Assembly: GCA_946407705.1 (NCBI GenBank)
Contig: CAMJPC010000003.1
Location: 178,813 to 242,812 of the forward strand
DNA: 64,000 nucleotides
Direction of reading: 5' to 3'
From: an uncultured Clostridia bacterium
GTDB lineage: Bacteria > Bacillota > Clostridia > Saccharofermentanales > Saccharofermentanaceae
In this document: in pieces, positions 35,685-44,060 of the stretch
How positions within the stretch are numbered: the first letter of the stretch is position 1
Layout of the letters: every line of letters begins with the position of its first letter
Position numbers and translations under genes: made by a program
The notes under the pieces: generated by a model
Seen by the model: only the letters and a program-made list of their open reading frames with translations
The model's database searches: none
What the model was told of the DNA's origin: nothing

Positions 35685-37082
35685 ATGGCAATCAAAGCAG
35701 CTTATATGGTTCCGCACCCGCCGCTCATAGTTCCGGCGGTCGGCAGAGGCGGCGAGAAGGATATCGCAGAGACAACAGATGCATATGAACAAGTCGCTAT
35801 GGATATCGCAAGGATCGCTCCGGATACGATAGTAATCACAAGTCCTCATTCAATAATGTATTCGGATTATTTCCATATATCTCCGGGCACAGGTGCAGTA
35901 GGCAGCTTTGAAAACTTCGGCGTGCCGCAGGTAAGCTTCAGTGAATCGTACGATACGGAATTCGTAAGCAGGCTTGAACAAACCCTCTCTGTAAATAGTT
36001 TCCCCGGCGGAACTCTTGGAGAGCGCGACAAGGCACTGGATCACGGCACGATGGTTCCCCTCTACTTCATCAGGAAATATTATCAGGGCGGAAAGATAAT
36101 CAGGATAGGCCTTTCGGGTCTTCCATTATCTGACCACTATAAGCTCGGCACATACATAAGGCAGGTTTCTGAAGAACTCGGCCGCACCACCGTTATCGTG
36201 GCAAGCGGTGACCTCTCCCACAAGCTCAAGGATTACGGTCCTTACGGGTTCGATCCCGCCGGACCCGTTTACGATGAAAAGATAATGGAAGCCGCAAAGA
36301 ATGCGGATTTCGGAGGCATGCTCCAGTTCGATGAAGACCTTCTCGACAAATCAGCAGAATGCGGACACAGGTCTTTCGTGATAATGGCGGGATGCTTTGA
36401 CGGATTAGACGTCAGAGCTAATGCACTGTCGCATCAGGACATAACCGGAGTTGGCTATGGGATATGCATTTTCGAGCCCGGCACAAAGAATGAAGAAAGA
36501 CATTTTCTTTCTGCCATCGAAGACAAGATAAAGGAGAATGCAATGAGTTCTTCGGCATATGTAAAACTCGCAAGAGCTACTATCGACAGATTCGTAAAGA
36601 CAAAAAAGATGCTGAAGTTCCCTGATGAACTTCCTGAAGGTCTTGCGGAAGAACTGCCCCCCGAAGCAGCAAGCGACAGAGCAGGTGCCTTCGTATCAGT
36701 CCACAAGAACGGAATGCTGCGAGGATGCATAGGAACAATAGGTCCTGTTCAGGATTCCATTGCAGAAGAGATAATAAACAACGCTGTCAGCGCAGTTGCC
36801 AGAGATCCCAGGTTCGCTCCTGTAAGAGAGGATGAACTTGGCCTTCTTGAGATCAATGTAGACATCCTCGGAAAGCCCGAATACATTGACGGACCCGAAA
36901 AGCTTGACGTCAAACGCTATGGCGTAATAGTCACGTGCGGTTCGAAATGCGGACTTCTTCTTCCCGATCTTGAAGGCGTTGATACGGTTGAAGATCAGAT
37001 AAACATCGCAATGAATAAAGGCGGCATCTCACCTTCAGACAACTACCGCCTTCAGAGATTTGAAGTTATAAGGTACAAGTAA
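35685..37082 (+). CDS. amrA: MEMO1-AMMECR1 fusion (AmmeMemoRadiSam system A/B)
   Basis: A 465-residue fusion. Residues 1-265 are a MEMO/class III extradiol dioxygenase-like domain (MVPHPPLIVPAVGRG, ITSPHS, DHGTMVPLYFI, VASGDLSHKL with putative metal-binding histidines). Residues about 290-465 are an AMMECR1 domain (AGAFVSVHKNGMLRGCIGTIGP, DPRFAPVREDEL, GLLLPDLEGVDTVEDQ). The start is the ATG at 35685, with AAGGA upstream; a GTG at 35676 is too close to that site. It overlaps the radical SAM gene by 1 bp. The three-domain set is widely conserved in bacteria and archaea, but its reaction is unknown. Confidence 0.94.
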   Translation: MAIKAAYMVPHPPLIVPAVGRGGEKDIAETTDAYEQVAMDIARIAPDTIVITSPHSIMYSDYFHISPGTGAVGSFENFGVPQVSFSESYDTEFVSRLEQTLSVNSFPGGTLGERDKALDHGTMVPLYFIRKYYQGGKIIRIGLSGLPLSDHYKLGTYIRQVSEELGRTTVIVASGDLSHKLKDYGPYGFDPAGPVYDEKIMEAAKNADFGGMLQFDEDLLDKSAECGHRSFVIMAGCFDGLDVRANALSHQDITGVGYGICIFEPGTKNEERHFLSAIEDKIKENAMSSSAYVKLARATIDRFVKTKKMLKFPDELPEGLAEELPPEAASDRAGAFVSVHKNGMLRGCIGTIGPVQDSIAEEIINNAVSAVARDPRFAPVREDELGLLEINVDILGKPEYIDGPEKLDVKRYGVIVTCGSKCGLLLPDLEGVDTVEDQINIAMNKGGISPSDNYRLQRFEVIRYK

Positions 37083-37930
37083 TGGCAGTTTGCAACGTTT
37101 GCTTCAGGCACTGTGACATCAGGGAAGGCCAGACCGGAGTCTGCAAGGCCAGAACCTGCAGAGACGGAATTGTTGTCGCTTCCAATTACGGACACTATAC
37201 CGCGCTCGCGCTTGACCCGATCGAGAAAAAACCTCTTTCGAGATTTCATCCCGGTTCAATGATCCTTTCTTACGGAAGTTACGGCTGCAATCTCTTCTGT
37301 CCTTTCTGCCAGAATTACGATATCTCAAGGTCTGACGGCAATGAATTCAGCGATGTGATCACGCCTGAACAACTCGCAGGGCTCGCTGACAAATACAGGT
37401 CAAAAGGCAACATCGGAGTTGCTTACACATACAACGAACCTCTGACTGGTTATGAGTTCATAAGAGACACTGCAAAGATCGTCAGGAACATGGGCATGAT
37501 GAATGTGCTCGTTTCAAACGGCACAGCGGAAACGGCGGTCCTCGAAGAGATACTTCCCTACATCGATGCAATGAACATCGACATCAAAAGTATGTCTGAG
37601 AAGACTTATAAAGAAGTGCTCGGCGGAGATCTTAAGACAACAAAAGCATTCATCGAAAGAGCTGTCAAAGACTGTCATGTCGAGCTTACAATGCTTATCG
37701 TTCCCGGCATGAATGACAGCGATGAAGAGATGAACGAACTTGTTGACTGGATCGCAGGACTTACCGGTAAGAACGGTGAAAAGATCGGGGAAAACATCCC
37801 TCTTCACATATCGAGATTCTTCCCAAGATACAAGATGACAGACAGGCCAGCCACCGATGTATCAAGGATCCATTCGCTTGCGGAAAAGGCCGGAAAACGC
37901 CTGAAATACGTATATACAGGCAACTGCTGA
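37082..37930 (+). CDS. amrS: AmmeMemoRadiSam system radical SAM enzyme
   Basis: A 282-residue radical SAM protein. The cluster motif is C-x3-C-x2-C in YGCNLFCPFCQNYDIS; an N-terminal Cys set (CNVCFRHCDIREGQTGVCKAR) may bind another metal or cluster. YTYNEPLTGYEF and MNIDIKSMSEKTY are the SAM-binding and PflA-like blocks. It is related to pyruvate formate-lyase activating enzymes, but always travels with MEMO and AMMECR1 domains, here encoded by the gene before (1 bp overlap). The substrate is unknown. Confidence 0.94.
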   Translation: MAVCNVCFRHCDIREGQTGVCKARTCRDGIVVASNYGHYTALALDPIEKKPLSRFHPGSMILSYGSYGCNLFCPFCQNYDISRSDGNEFSDVITPEQLAGLADKYRSKGNIGVAYTYNEPLTGYEFIRDTAKIVRNMGMMNVLVSNGTAETAVLEEILPYIDAMNIDIKSMSEKTYKEVLGGDLKTTKAFIERAVKDCHVELTMLIVPGMNDSDEEMNELVDWIAGLTGKNGEKIGENIPLHISRFFPRYKMTDRPATDVSRIHSLAEKAGKRLKYVYTGNC

Positions 37931-38039
37931 GCAGATCGTGATTTAGGCATTTTTTAGGCATTATCAAGGCAAACGTTAATTATCCGTTTTGCTGTAATAT
38001 AATGTGCCCGTCAAGATAATTGACATTGGGTATTTGATT

Positions 38040-39104
38040 ATGGGTAAAACAAGATTGCTTTGTGCCTTATTGGCTTTAACTATATTGTTCTGCGGCTGCA
38101 CTTCCAAAAGAACGGTCGAAGACGACATCAAGAACAACAAGAATCCGATAACCAAGATAACAGTTCCTTCGTCCGGGCCCGCTGCTGAGACAGCAGAAGA
38201 AACGGAAAAGGAACCGGATCCGTTTACATTCAATCCTCACCTTCATTGTTCTTTGTTATCAGAGATCGTTACCGAAGACATGTGGAATTCATTCTACAAT
38301 CTGGTCGATGCGGTAAGATCAGGTGAAGACACTTTCAAATGCACTGATGAAAACGCATACAAATGGGCTACTAATGAAGTTACGATAGGAACCTTCCTCC
38401 CTGCCGCATGTACTCTTGTCGTCGGAGACGGATATGAAAACGGCGTCGGAAAACTCAAGTACAAGATGGATAAGGATAAATTCCTTGAAAGGGAAAAAGC
38501 ATTTGAAGAAGAGATCGTAAGAATACTAAACGAAGCCGTCAGTACCGAGCTTTCTGATTTCGAGAAACTTATGGGACTTTATGACTACATGTGCAAAAAC
38601 TGGGTTTACGATTACAACGAATTGGACGGCCAGGGAATCGATGATTTCAGTGACTATGCATGCCTCACGAAAAAGAATGGGATCTGCTGTGAGATCTCAG
38701 GGGCATTCTCCTATCTTCTGCTCCAGTGCGGCGTTGAAGCGATGCCTTTCGGCACATCCTGCGAACATGATTGGACCTACGTCGTGATCGCCGGCAAAGG
38801 TTATCACGTTGATGCAACATGGGGACTTCACGGTGAACGCCCTGAAGATCCGGTAACTCTGACTTATTTCATGATGACACTCGAAGAACGTCTTACGACT
38901 CTCGTAAACAAAGACCAGCTTCAGGCCACTTTGATCTGGCCGTGGAAGGAAAAATACGACATCGAAAGATTCTCGGCTACTGATGCATCATTCAAGGTCC
39001 TGCACAACGGTGAAACATATGCCGGAATAGACACAGTAAGAAACGTGCTCAAATATACTGATCCCAACGGCAACGTTAAGGAATTCAGCTACGGCAACAT
39101 GTGA
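38040..39104 (+). CDS. Transglutaminase-like lipoprotein
   Basis: A 354-residue protein starting at the ATG at 38040. The signal sequence ends in TILFCGC with the lipid-attached Cys probably at 20. An acidic, Thr-rich linker follows. The C-terminal half is a transglutaminase-like domain with the triad Cys in KKNGICCEISGAFSYLLL, His in EHDWTYVVI and Asp in YHVDATWG. Such surface proteins may act as cysteine proteases or cross-linkers. TATAAT at 37998-38003 is a likely -10. Confidence 0.87.
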   Translation: MGKTRLLCALLALTILFCGCTSKRTVEDDIKNNKNPITKITVPSSGPAAETAEETEKEPDPFTFNPHLHCSLLSEIVTEDMWNSFYNLVDAVRSGEDTFKCTDENAYKWATNEVTIGTFLPAACTLVVGDGYENGVGKLKYKMDKDKFLEREKAFEEEIVRILNEAVSTELSDFEKLMGLYDYMCKNWVYDYNELDGQGIDDFSDYACLTKKNGICCEISGAFSYLLLQCGVEAMPFGTSCEHDWTYVVIAGKGYHVDATWGLHGERPEDPVTLTYFMMTLEERLTTLVNKDQLQATLIWPWKEKYDIERFSATDASFKVLHNGETYAGIDTVRNVLKYTDPNGNVKEFSYGNM

Positions 39105-39155
39105 GTTTCCTTGAAATATGCCATGAAAAGTGGTATTAGATTTCAAGGTGTTCAG

Positions 39156-40502
39156 ATGAGTAAGTATAAATCACAATTTGAGATGATGACATTAAAGCCG
39201 GTGCCGAGCCTTATCGTAAAGCTCGGCATTCCGACCATGATAAGCATGTTCGTCACCAGCATATACAATATGGCTGACTCATACTTCGTCGGACAGATCA
39301 GCACTTCCGCGAGCGGTGCTACGGGAGTCGTTTTGGGGCTGATGGCTATCCTTCAGGCAATAGGATTCATGTTCGGTCACGGATCAGGAAGCATCATAAG
39401 CAGAAAGCTCGGCCAAAAAGACATAGACAGCGCTTCCAAATTCTCGGCAACAGGTTTTTATTCCGCCCTTTTCTCGGGCTTCGCAATCCTCATATTGGGC
39501 AGCATTTTCTTAACACCGCTGATGCTCCTTTTAGGCAGCACGCCCACCATTCTTCCCTACGCGAAAACGTATGCGATATGCATTCTCTGCGCAGCGCCCG
39601 CGCTTGTATCAAGCTGTGTTCTGAATAACATCTTAAGATACGAGGGGCGTGCTTTTTTCGCCATGATCGGTCTTACCTCAGGAGGTATCTTAAACATCTT
39701 CCTTGACATGCTCTTCATGCAGTACATGGCTATGGGCATACTCGGTGCAGGTCTTGCCACTGCCATATCGCAGTATGTTTCATGGATACTTCTTCTCACC
39801 ATGTTCCTGCTTAAAAAGACACAGAGTTCACTTGCTTTTAAATACGCGAAATTCAACCTGGCGACGATCGGAGATATAATAACCACGGGGCTTCCGAGTC
39901 TTGCAAGGCAAGGACTTGCGAGCATCTCCACTATGCTTCTCAATAACGCTGCCGGCAACTATGGTGACGCGGCGATCGCTGCCATGAGCATCGCCAACAG
40001 GATAAGCATGTTCATCTTCAGTGCCGCCTTGGGTATCGGTCAGGGCTTCCAGCCTGTTGCAGGATTTAATTTCGGTGCGAAAAAGTATTCACGCGTCAGG
40101 CAGGGTTTCTTCTTTACGCTCATATTCGGCACGTTTCTTCTCGGCATCGCATCGCTTGCGGTATTCACCAACGCAGGTCCATGCATTCAGTTATTCAGGA
40201 ATGACCCGGATGTTATAACGATCGGCATCCCGGCACTTCGCGCACAGTGCATCGCACTGTTTTTCGTTCCGTTCCAGGTCTGCAACAACATGATGTTCCA
40301 GAGCATCGGTTATAAGTTCAATGCAACGTTCCTTTCAAGCCTCAGAAACGGACTGCTGTTCATCCCTCTTCTTCTGATCGCAAGTGCCGTGCTGGGACTT
40401 AAGGGTATCCAGTATTCTCAGGCCATTGCGGATGTCATGACAAGTCTTGTGTGCATACCGTTTACGATAAGCTTTTTCGCAAAAATACCTAAAGAACAGT
40501 AA
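39156..40502 (+). CDS. MATE-family efflux transporter
   Basis: A 449-residue protein with 12 helices in two homologous halves. IPTMISMFVTSIYNMADSYFVGQ and FMFGHGSGSIISRKLG are in the first half, GLPSLARQGLASISTMLLNNAAGNYGD and GIGQGFQPVAGFNFGAKKYSRVRQGF in the second. These are MATE marks of the bacterial DinF/MepA-type branch. It exports cationic compounds by Na+ or H+ exchange. The ATG at 39156 with AAGGTG upstream is used; the frame from 39111 is not supported. Confidence 0.94.
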   Translation: MSKYKSQFEMMTLKPVPSLIVKLGIPTMISMFVTSIYNMADSYFVGQISTSASGATGVVLGLMAILQAIGFMFGHGSGSIISRKLGQKDIDSASKFSATGFYSALFSGFAILILGSIFLTPLMLLLGSTPTILPYAKTYAICILCAAPALVSSCVLNNILRYEGRAFFAMIGLTSGGILNIFLDMLFMQYMAMGILGAGLATAISQYVSWILLLTMFLLKKTQSSLAFKYAKFNLATIGDIITTGLPSLARQGLASISTMLLNNAAGNYGDAAIAAMSIANRISMFIFSAALGIGQGFQPVAGFNFGAKKYSRVRQGFFFTLIFGTFLLGIASLAVFTNAGPCIQLFRNDPDVITIGIPALRAQCIALFFVPFQVCNNMMFQSIGYKFNATFLSSLRNGLLFIPLLLIASAVLGLKGIQYSQAIADVMTSLVCIPFTISFFAKIPKEQ

Positions 40503-40595
40503 ATTTTCCGGTCAACTGATCTAACTTTTTTCACGTTCGGCGACACCACGGGTGACATGTGTTGCTTAAGCATCAAAATGGCCCTGCATCAGTGA

Positions 40596-40624
40596 TTGTT
40601 GGGTCCCTTTCCTCCTGACATAAT
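40596..40624 (+). promoter_or_regulatory. Promoter of the pilin-like peptide gene
   Basis: TTGTTG at 40596-40601, 17-base spacer and CATAAT at 40619-40624. It would give a leader of about 46 bases that is rich in A and C and ends in AGGGGGAAAG, a strong ribosome site. Confidence 0.55.
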
Positions 40625-40676
40625 GAAGCCATCAAACAAAAACAAACCAACCAACAAACAACAGGGGGAAAGAAAA

Positions 40677-40832
40677 ATGAAAAAGATCATTAAGAAGACA
40701 GAGTCAAAGAAGGGTTTATCTCTCGTAGAAATAATTTGCGTAATCGCAATCATCTGCATCCTCGCAGGAGCAATCCTTTTCAACTACATCCACATCTTCA
40801 GAAACGCAATCGACGCTTTAGGCGGAATCTGA
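40677..40832 (+). CDS. 51-residue type IV prepilin-like peptide
   Basis: A tiny protein with a basic leader, KKG then LSLVEIICVIAIICILAG. This is a type III signal of type IV prepilins: cleavage after Gly13, Glu at mature position 5 and a long hydrophobic helix. The usual Phe at +1 is Leu. After processing only about 38 residues would remain, almost just the helix plus NYIHIFRNAIDALGGI. Pilins are normally more than 100 residues. No pilus assembly genes are nearby. The gene has its own promoter, a strong ribosome site (AGGGGGAAAG) and a perfect terminator, so it is not a random frame. Confidence 0.75.
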   Translation: MKKIIKKTESKKGLSLVEIICVIAIICILAGAILFNYIHIFRNAIDALGGI

Positions 40833-40873
40833 TAACAGAAAGCAAAAACGACTATACAAAATTACCCATTCAA

Positions 40874-40902
40874 AAAAGGACGATCTTACTGATCGTCCTT
40901 TT
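40874..40902. terminator. Bidirectional terminator
   Basis: Perfect 12-base arms AAAAGGACGATC and GATCGTCCTTTT around TTACT. It ends the pilin-like gene on the plus strand and rtcB (stop at 40904) on the minus strand. Confidence 0.92.
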
Positions 40903-40903
40903 C

Positions 40904-42112
40904 TCATGCCTTGAAGTTGTATACGGGTTTGATGACCTCAACAACGTCTACGGATTCCGCGATGACATCTATGATGTCTTCCAATGATTTGTAAGCCATC
41001 GGTGCTTCATCCAAAGTCTCTTCATTTACCGATGTAGTGAATATTCCCTCCATCGCTTTCTTATACTCTTCCATGGAAAGAGTGTCTTTTGCTTTTGTTC
41101 TGGACATAAGCCTTCCCGCGCCGTGAGGAGCAGAGAAGTTCCATTCGGGGTTGCCCTTTCCGATAGCGATGACGGAACCGTCCCTCATGTTTATGGGGAT
41201 AAGGACCTTCTCGCCCTTGTGTGCTGCGATGGAACCTTTTCTCAAGATCATCTCTTCCGTATCGATGTAGTTGTGTATCGTGTGGAAGGATTCACCTGCG
41301 GTAAGACCTGCTCTTTCAATGAGGATCTCTGCCATCAATTCCCTGCTTCTTTTCGCGAAAGCCTGGCATATCTCCACATCGTGGAGGTAGTCTTCAAGGT
41401 ACTTTCCGGAGAGATAACAGAGATCTTCGGGCATGGGAGTATCGCCTTCATAGACTTCCCATTTGAGCTGTTTTAAAGCCGCCTGGATCTCGTCTTTTCT
41501 GCCTTCCTCCTTGTATGTTCTTATGATCTCATCTCTTCTCTCAAGATAGTCACCGTAACCTCTGCTCAAGTTGACAGCAAGCTTCTGGTGAAGTTCAGCG
41601 ACCTGCTTACCGAGGTTTCTGGAACCGGAGTGTATAACGAGATACTTTGTTCCGTCCTTCGCCTCATCGATCTCGATGAAGTGGTTTCCGCCTCCCAATG
41701 TACCGAGAGATCTGACAAGTCTCTTTGTATCCTTGAGCTGTCTGTAGCAGGAAAGATCAGTGAGGTCGAACTGCTCTTTTCTTCCCTCCCAGACGTTCTT
41801 GCCGGAAGGAATATAGTGTGCCGCAGCATCGACTTTAAGGAAATCGATATCGACTTTTCCAAGTTCGACAGTGTACATTCCGCATCCGATGTCAACGCCA
41901 ACGACGTTTGGAACAGCCTTGTCGGTGATTGTCATGGTAGTTCCTATCGTGCAGCCCTTACCGGAGTGAACGTCAGGCATGATCCTTATCCTGGACCCTG
42001 CGGTCATCGGATAATCGCACATTCGTCTTATCTGTTCTATTGCTTCGTCTTCCACCACTTTCGCGTAGCAGAGAGCTGTGTTTACCTTTCCTTTTATTTC
42101 TATGACTTCCAT
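40904..42112 (-). CDS. rtcB: RNA ligase RtcB
   Basis: A 402-residue RtcB. PNVVGVDIGCGMYTVEL supplies the metal-binding Asp and Cys, GGGNHFIEID and HSGSRNLGKQVAE are core blocks, and SAPHGAGRLMSRTKA contains the histidine that is guanylylated. The ATG at 42112 with GAGGTAATACAA upstream is chosen; the frame to 42232 is not supported. It joins RNA 2',3'-cyclic phosphate or 3'-phosphate ends to 5'-OH ends with GTP and Mn2+. It lies downstream of a Ro60-like gene and a tRNA-like RNA, the same grouping as the rsr-yrl-rtcBA loci of other bacteria. Confidence 0.97.
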   Translation of the reverse strand: MEVIEIKGKVNTALCYAKVVEDEAIEQIRRMCDYPMTAGSRIRIMPDVHSGKGCTIGTTMTITDKAVPNVVGVDIGCGMYTVELGKVDIDFLKVDAAAHYIPSGKNVWEGRKEQFDLTDLSCYRQLKDTKRLVRSLGTLGGGNHFIEIDEAKDGTKYLVIHSGSRNLGKQVAELHQKLAVNLSRGYGDYLERRDEIIRTYKEEGRKDEIQAALKQLKWEVYEGDTPMPEDLCYLSGKYLEDYLHDVEICQAFAKRSRELMAEILIERAGLTAGESFHTIHNYIDTEEMILRKGSIAAHKGEKVLIPINMRDGSVIAIGKGNPEWNFSAPHGAGRLMSRTKAKDTLSMEEYKKAMEGIFTTSVNEETLDEAPMAYKSLEDIIDVIAESVDVVEVIKPVYNFKA

Positions 42113-42268
42113 TTGTATTACCTCGTATGTTTCTATTCTCCATTGCTTCTTCCATTCAGTTCCAAACGGAAGACGTAATGGGGAATCAACCGGTTTTTCG
42201 GGCTCTATTCCCAACAGGCTCCTCCATTTCAATCAAAACGGAGGAAGCCTTGGGGAATGACATTCTAA
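42113..42268 (-). other. Structured leader between the Ro-like gene and rtcB
   Basis: 156 bases without a gene. On the minus strand it can form two consecutive stem-loops: an imperfect long one at 42208-42258 (TTCCCaAnAGGCT-CCTCC against GGAGG-AGCCT-TGGGGAA, loop around CAATC) and a weaker one at about 42140-42181. Neither has a T run. It may be an mRNA processing or control element, or a second small RNA. Confidence 0.45.
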
Positions 42269-43735
42269 TCAGGCTGCGACCCTCTCATATCTTTCAGATG
42301 AGATGACGCTCATCATGAATGTGTAAGGATCGAGCTTGTCGTCCTTCAGCATCGCGAAGATCTGAGGAGACATGCCGGAGACAAGGATCGTGCCCCTGTC
42401 ATTCATTTTAACAGGCTGCTGTCTGTTAAAGCTGTTGACGTTCCAGAAGACCAGCTGAGGGAGCTTATAGCCCTTCTTGGCGAACTTTGCCTTTGCTGCC
42501 TCAAAGTTTGTCATTGAGGCATCGGAAGCACAGTAATCGAACTCCATGTCGGAGATGATTATCAGCCTTGAAGGAATGTCCTTCTGCTTCAGTCTGTTCT
42601 TGACCGCAGTGTTCAGTATCAGGTCAAAGGTCTTTTCAATGTTGGTGTTGCTGCATTCGTTGTAGCTCATGCAGTACTTGACCTTCTCGAAAATATCAGA
42701 GCCCTTGATCTCTACCAGTCTGGGATTTGCAGAGAACGTAATGAAGCAGTTTGCAAATGCACCCTTGTTACGTTCTGCAAAATAAATGCCCAGTGACTCC
42801 GCTACAGCTGCAGGCTGTGTTGCGAAGCAGCTGCAGTACATTGAACCGGAACCGTCGACCACGACAAGCGTGTTGTCGAAGTTTACATAGTTCTCCAGGG
42901 CATTCCATGTGGTATCCAGGACTTTTCTTTCTGAAGCTGCCATACCGCGTCTGTTCTTAATAACAGTATTCACGATATCGTAAGGTGTCAGAGAGCCTGT
43001 CTTCATTACAGAAGGTTCAGCAGCGGCCTTAGAGATGAATGCACTGTATCTTTCCTCATCATTTCTTAAAAAAGCCTTTCTGTACTTGAACAGTGCCTTT
43101 GAAGGCTGTACTTCGTAAGAGAAAGAATAGTCCTTTTCTCTCAGGTTGTTTTCCAGGATCTTTATGTAAGCTCTCAGATCAGACAGCATTTTTCTGTAAG
43201 AAGCGTCAGACATGTGCATTGCCTTTGCGATCTTCTTGGCGAGTCTGACCGTCTCCTTGGAGCTTGCGTTAACAGAAGGCAGCCACTTGGCCATTAATGA
43301 GACGGAGTCCTGTGCCTGCATGGACTTCATATCATCTGTCAAGACAGCCTTGATGTAAGCGGTTGCCTCCTGTTCACAAGCTGTATCCATCAACGACAGG
43401 ATATCGTCATATCTGCCGTACTCGGCGATATTGTCAATATTCTTAATGACAGTCTCAGGATAGTTCTGAGCCAGATACTTCAGTATTACTCTGAATGCCC
43501 TTCTCTCACCCAGACCGCCTCTGATGTCTCTAGCGTAGAAGAGAGTCTTCATGGCGATATCCCTGTCTTCAGCAAATGCTCTGATGAATCTGGTGACGAT
43601 CTCGTCATCACTTACGTTTCTCAGTGCGCCGGCTGTTGCGAAAAAGTCCAGACAGTCGGACATGGTGCTAGCGTTGGATACAGCACCGTTTGCTGTATAA
43701 GCTGTATTAGCTTCTTTCTTCAAAAACTTCAACAT
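42269..43735 (-). CDS. Ro60-like RNA-binding protein (TROVE/DUF2828 with vWA)
   Basis: A 488-residue protein. Residues 1-285 are a helical-repeat domain with FYARDIRGGLGERRAFRVILKY, NIAEYGRYDDIL and LMAKWLPSVNASSKE blocks of DUF2828, a relative of the TROVE ring of Ro60/Rsr. From about 287 comes a vWA domain with a full MIDAS start DGSGS (D294, S296, S298) and later ISDMEFDYC. This is the domain order of Ro60, which binds Y RNA and misfolded small RNAs. The upstream tRNA-like RNA and downstream rtcB support an RNA quality-control role. It could instead bind other RNAs; the family has no proven function. Confidence 0.88.
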   Translation of the reverse strand: MLKFLKKEANTAYTANGAVSNASTMSDCLDFFATAGALRNVSDDEIVTRFIRAFAEDRDIAMKTLFYARDIRGGLGERRAFRVILKYLAQNYPETVIKNIDNIAEYGRYDDILSLMDTACEQEATAYIKAVLTDDMKSMQAQDSVSLMAKWLPSVNASSKETVRLAKKIAKAMHMSDASYRKMLSDLRAYIKILENNLREKDYSFSYEVQPSKALFKYRKAFLRNDEERYSAFISKAAAEPSVMKTGSLTPYDIVNTVIKNRRGMAASERKVLDTTWNALENYVNFDNTLVVVDGSGSMYCSCFATQPAAVAESLGIYFAERNKGAFANCFITFSANPRLVEIKGSDIFEKVKYCMSYNECSNTNIEKTFDLILNTAVKNRLKQKDIPSRLIIISDMEFDYCASDASMTNFEAAKAKFAKKGYKLPQLVFWNVNSFNRQQPVKMNDRGTILVSGMSPQIFAMLKDDKLDPYTFMMSVISSERYERVAA

Positions 43736-43816
43736 TTTCTTTTCTCCTTAATAACAAGGTGCGCTTTTCTCGATGAATTAACAGTTCATGATCCTTTATT
43801 TGCTGTATGCACCTTT

Positions 43817-43941
43817 AGTCAACACGCTAACAAGACACTGTGAATACAGGATTCGAACCTGCGAGACAAAACCTTTAATTTTGTTGATAACCGCATCGTT
43901 TGCTGTGAGTGTCTTTCGCTCGTTGCAATTGTATGTTAACT
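43817..43941 (-). ncRNA. tRNA-like small RNA, candidate bacterial Y RNA
   Basis: On the minus strand, directly upstream of the Ro-like gene. The nested pairs are: an outer stem AGTTAACA/TGTTGACT (43934-43941 with 43817-43824), an inner stem AAGACACT/AGTGTCTT (43908-43915 with 43832-43839), a D-arm-like GAT-GCGGTT-ATC (43886-43897), an anticodon-like arm ACAAAA-TTAAAGG-TTTTGT (43866-43884), a 3-base variable part, and a T-arm GCAGG-TTCGAAT-CCTGT (43846-43862) with a canonical TTCGAAT loop. A true tRNA is excluded: no seven-base acceptor pairs next to the T-arm and no CCA end. A tRNA-like domain inside a long stem is the plan of YrlA RNAs that bind Rsr. Exact ends are not known. Confidence 0.65.
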
Positions 43942-43969
43942 CCAGACGTGGGGTTATGATAGATGCAAG

Positions 43970-43998
43970 TTGACTTATTAATACAACCCCTATACAAT
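43970..43998 (+). promoter_or_regulatory. Promoter of the WYL regulator with ACAACCCC box
   Basis: TTGACT at 43970-43975, 17-base spacer and TACAAT at 43993-43998. The spacer contains ACAACCCC (43983-43990). A second ACAACCCC is at 44038-44045, just before the ribosome site, and ATAACCCC occurs on the minus strand at 43948-43955 near the presumed start of the small RNA. These may be binding sites for the WYL protein. Confidence 0.6.
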
Positions 43999-44060
43999 TT
44001 GAATATTAAGGCAATTTCAGCATTTTCTATATTTTTTACAACCCCAAATAGGAGTTATCT

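Noticed and set aside
41588..42178. 196-residue plus-strand frame opposite rtcB
   Set aside because: Antisense shadow of rtcB, which carries all the catalytic motifs of its family.
43832..43915. A complete tRNA gene on the minus strand
   Set aside because: The T-arm is canonical, but the seven bases after it have no acceptor partner, extra unpaired bases separate the arms from the closing stem, and there is no CCA. A tRNA-like RNA fits better.
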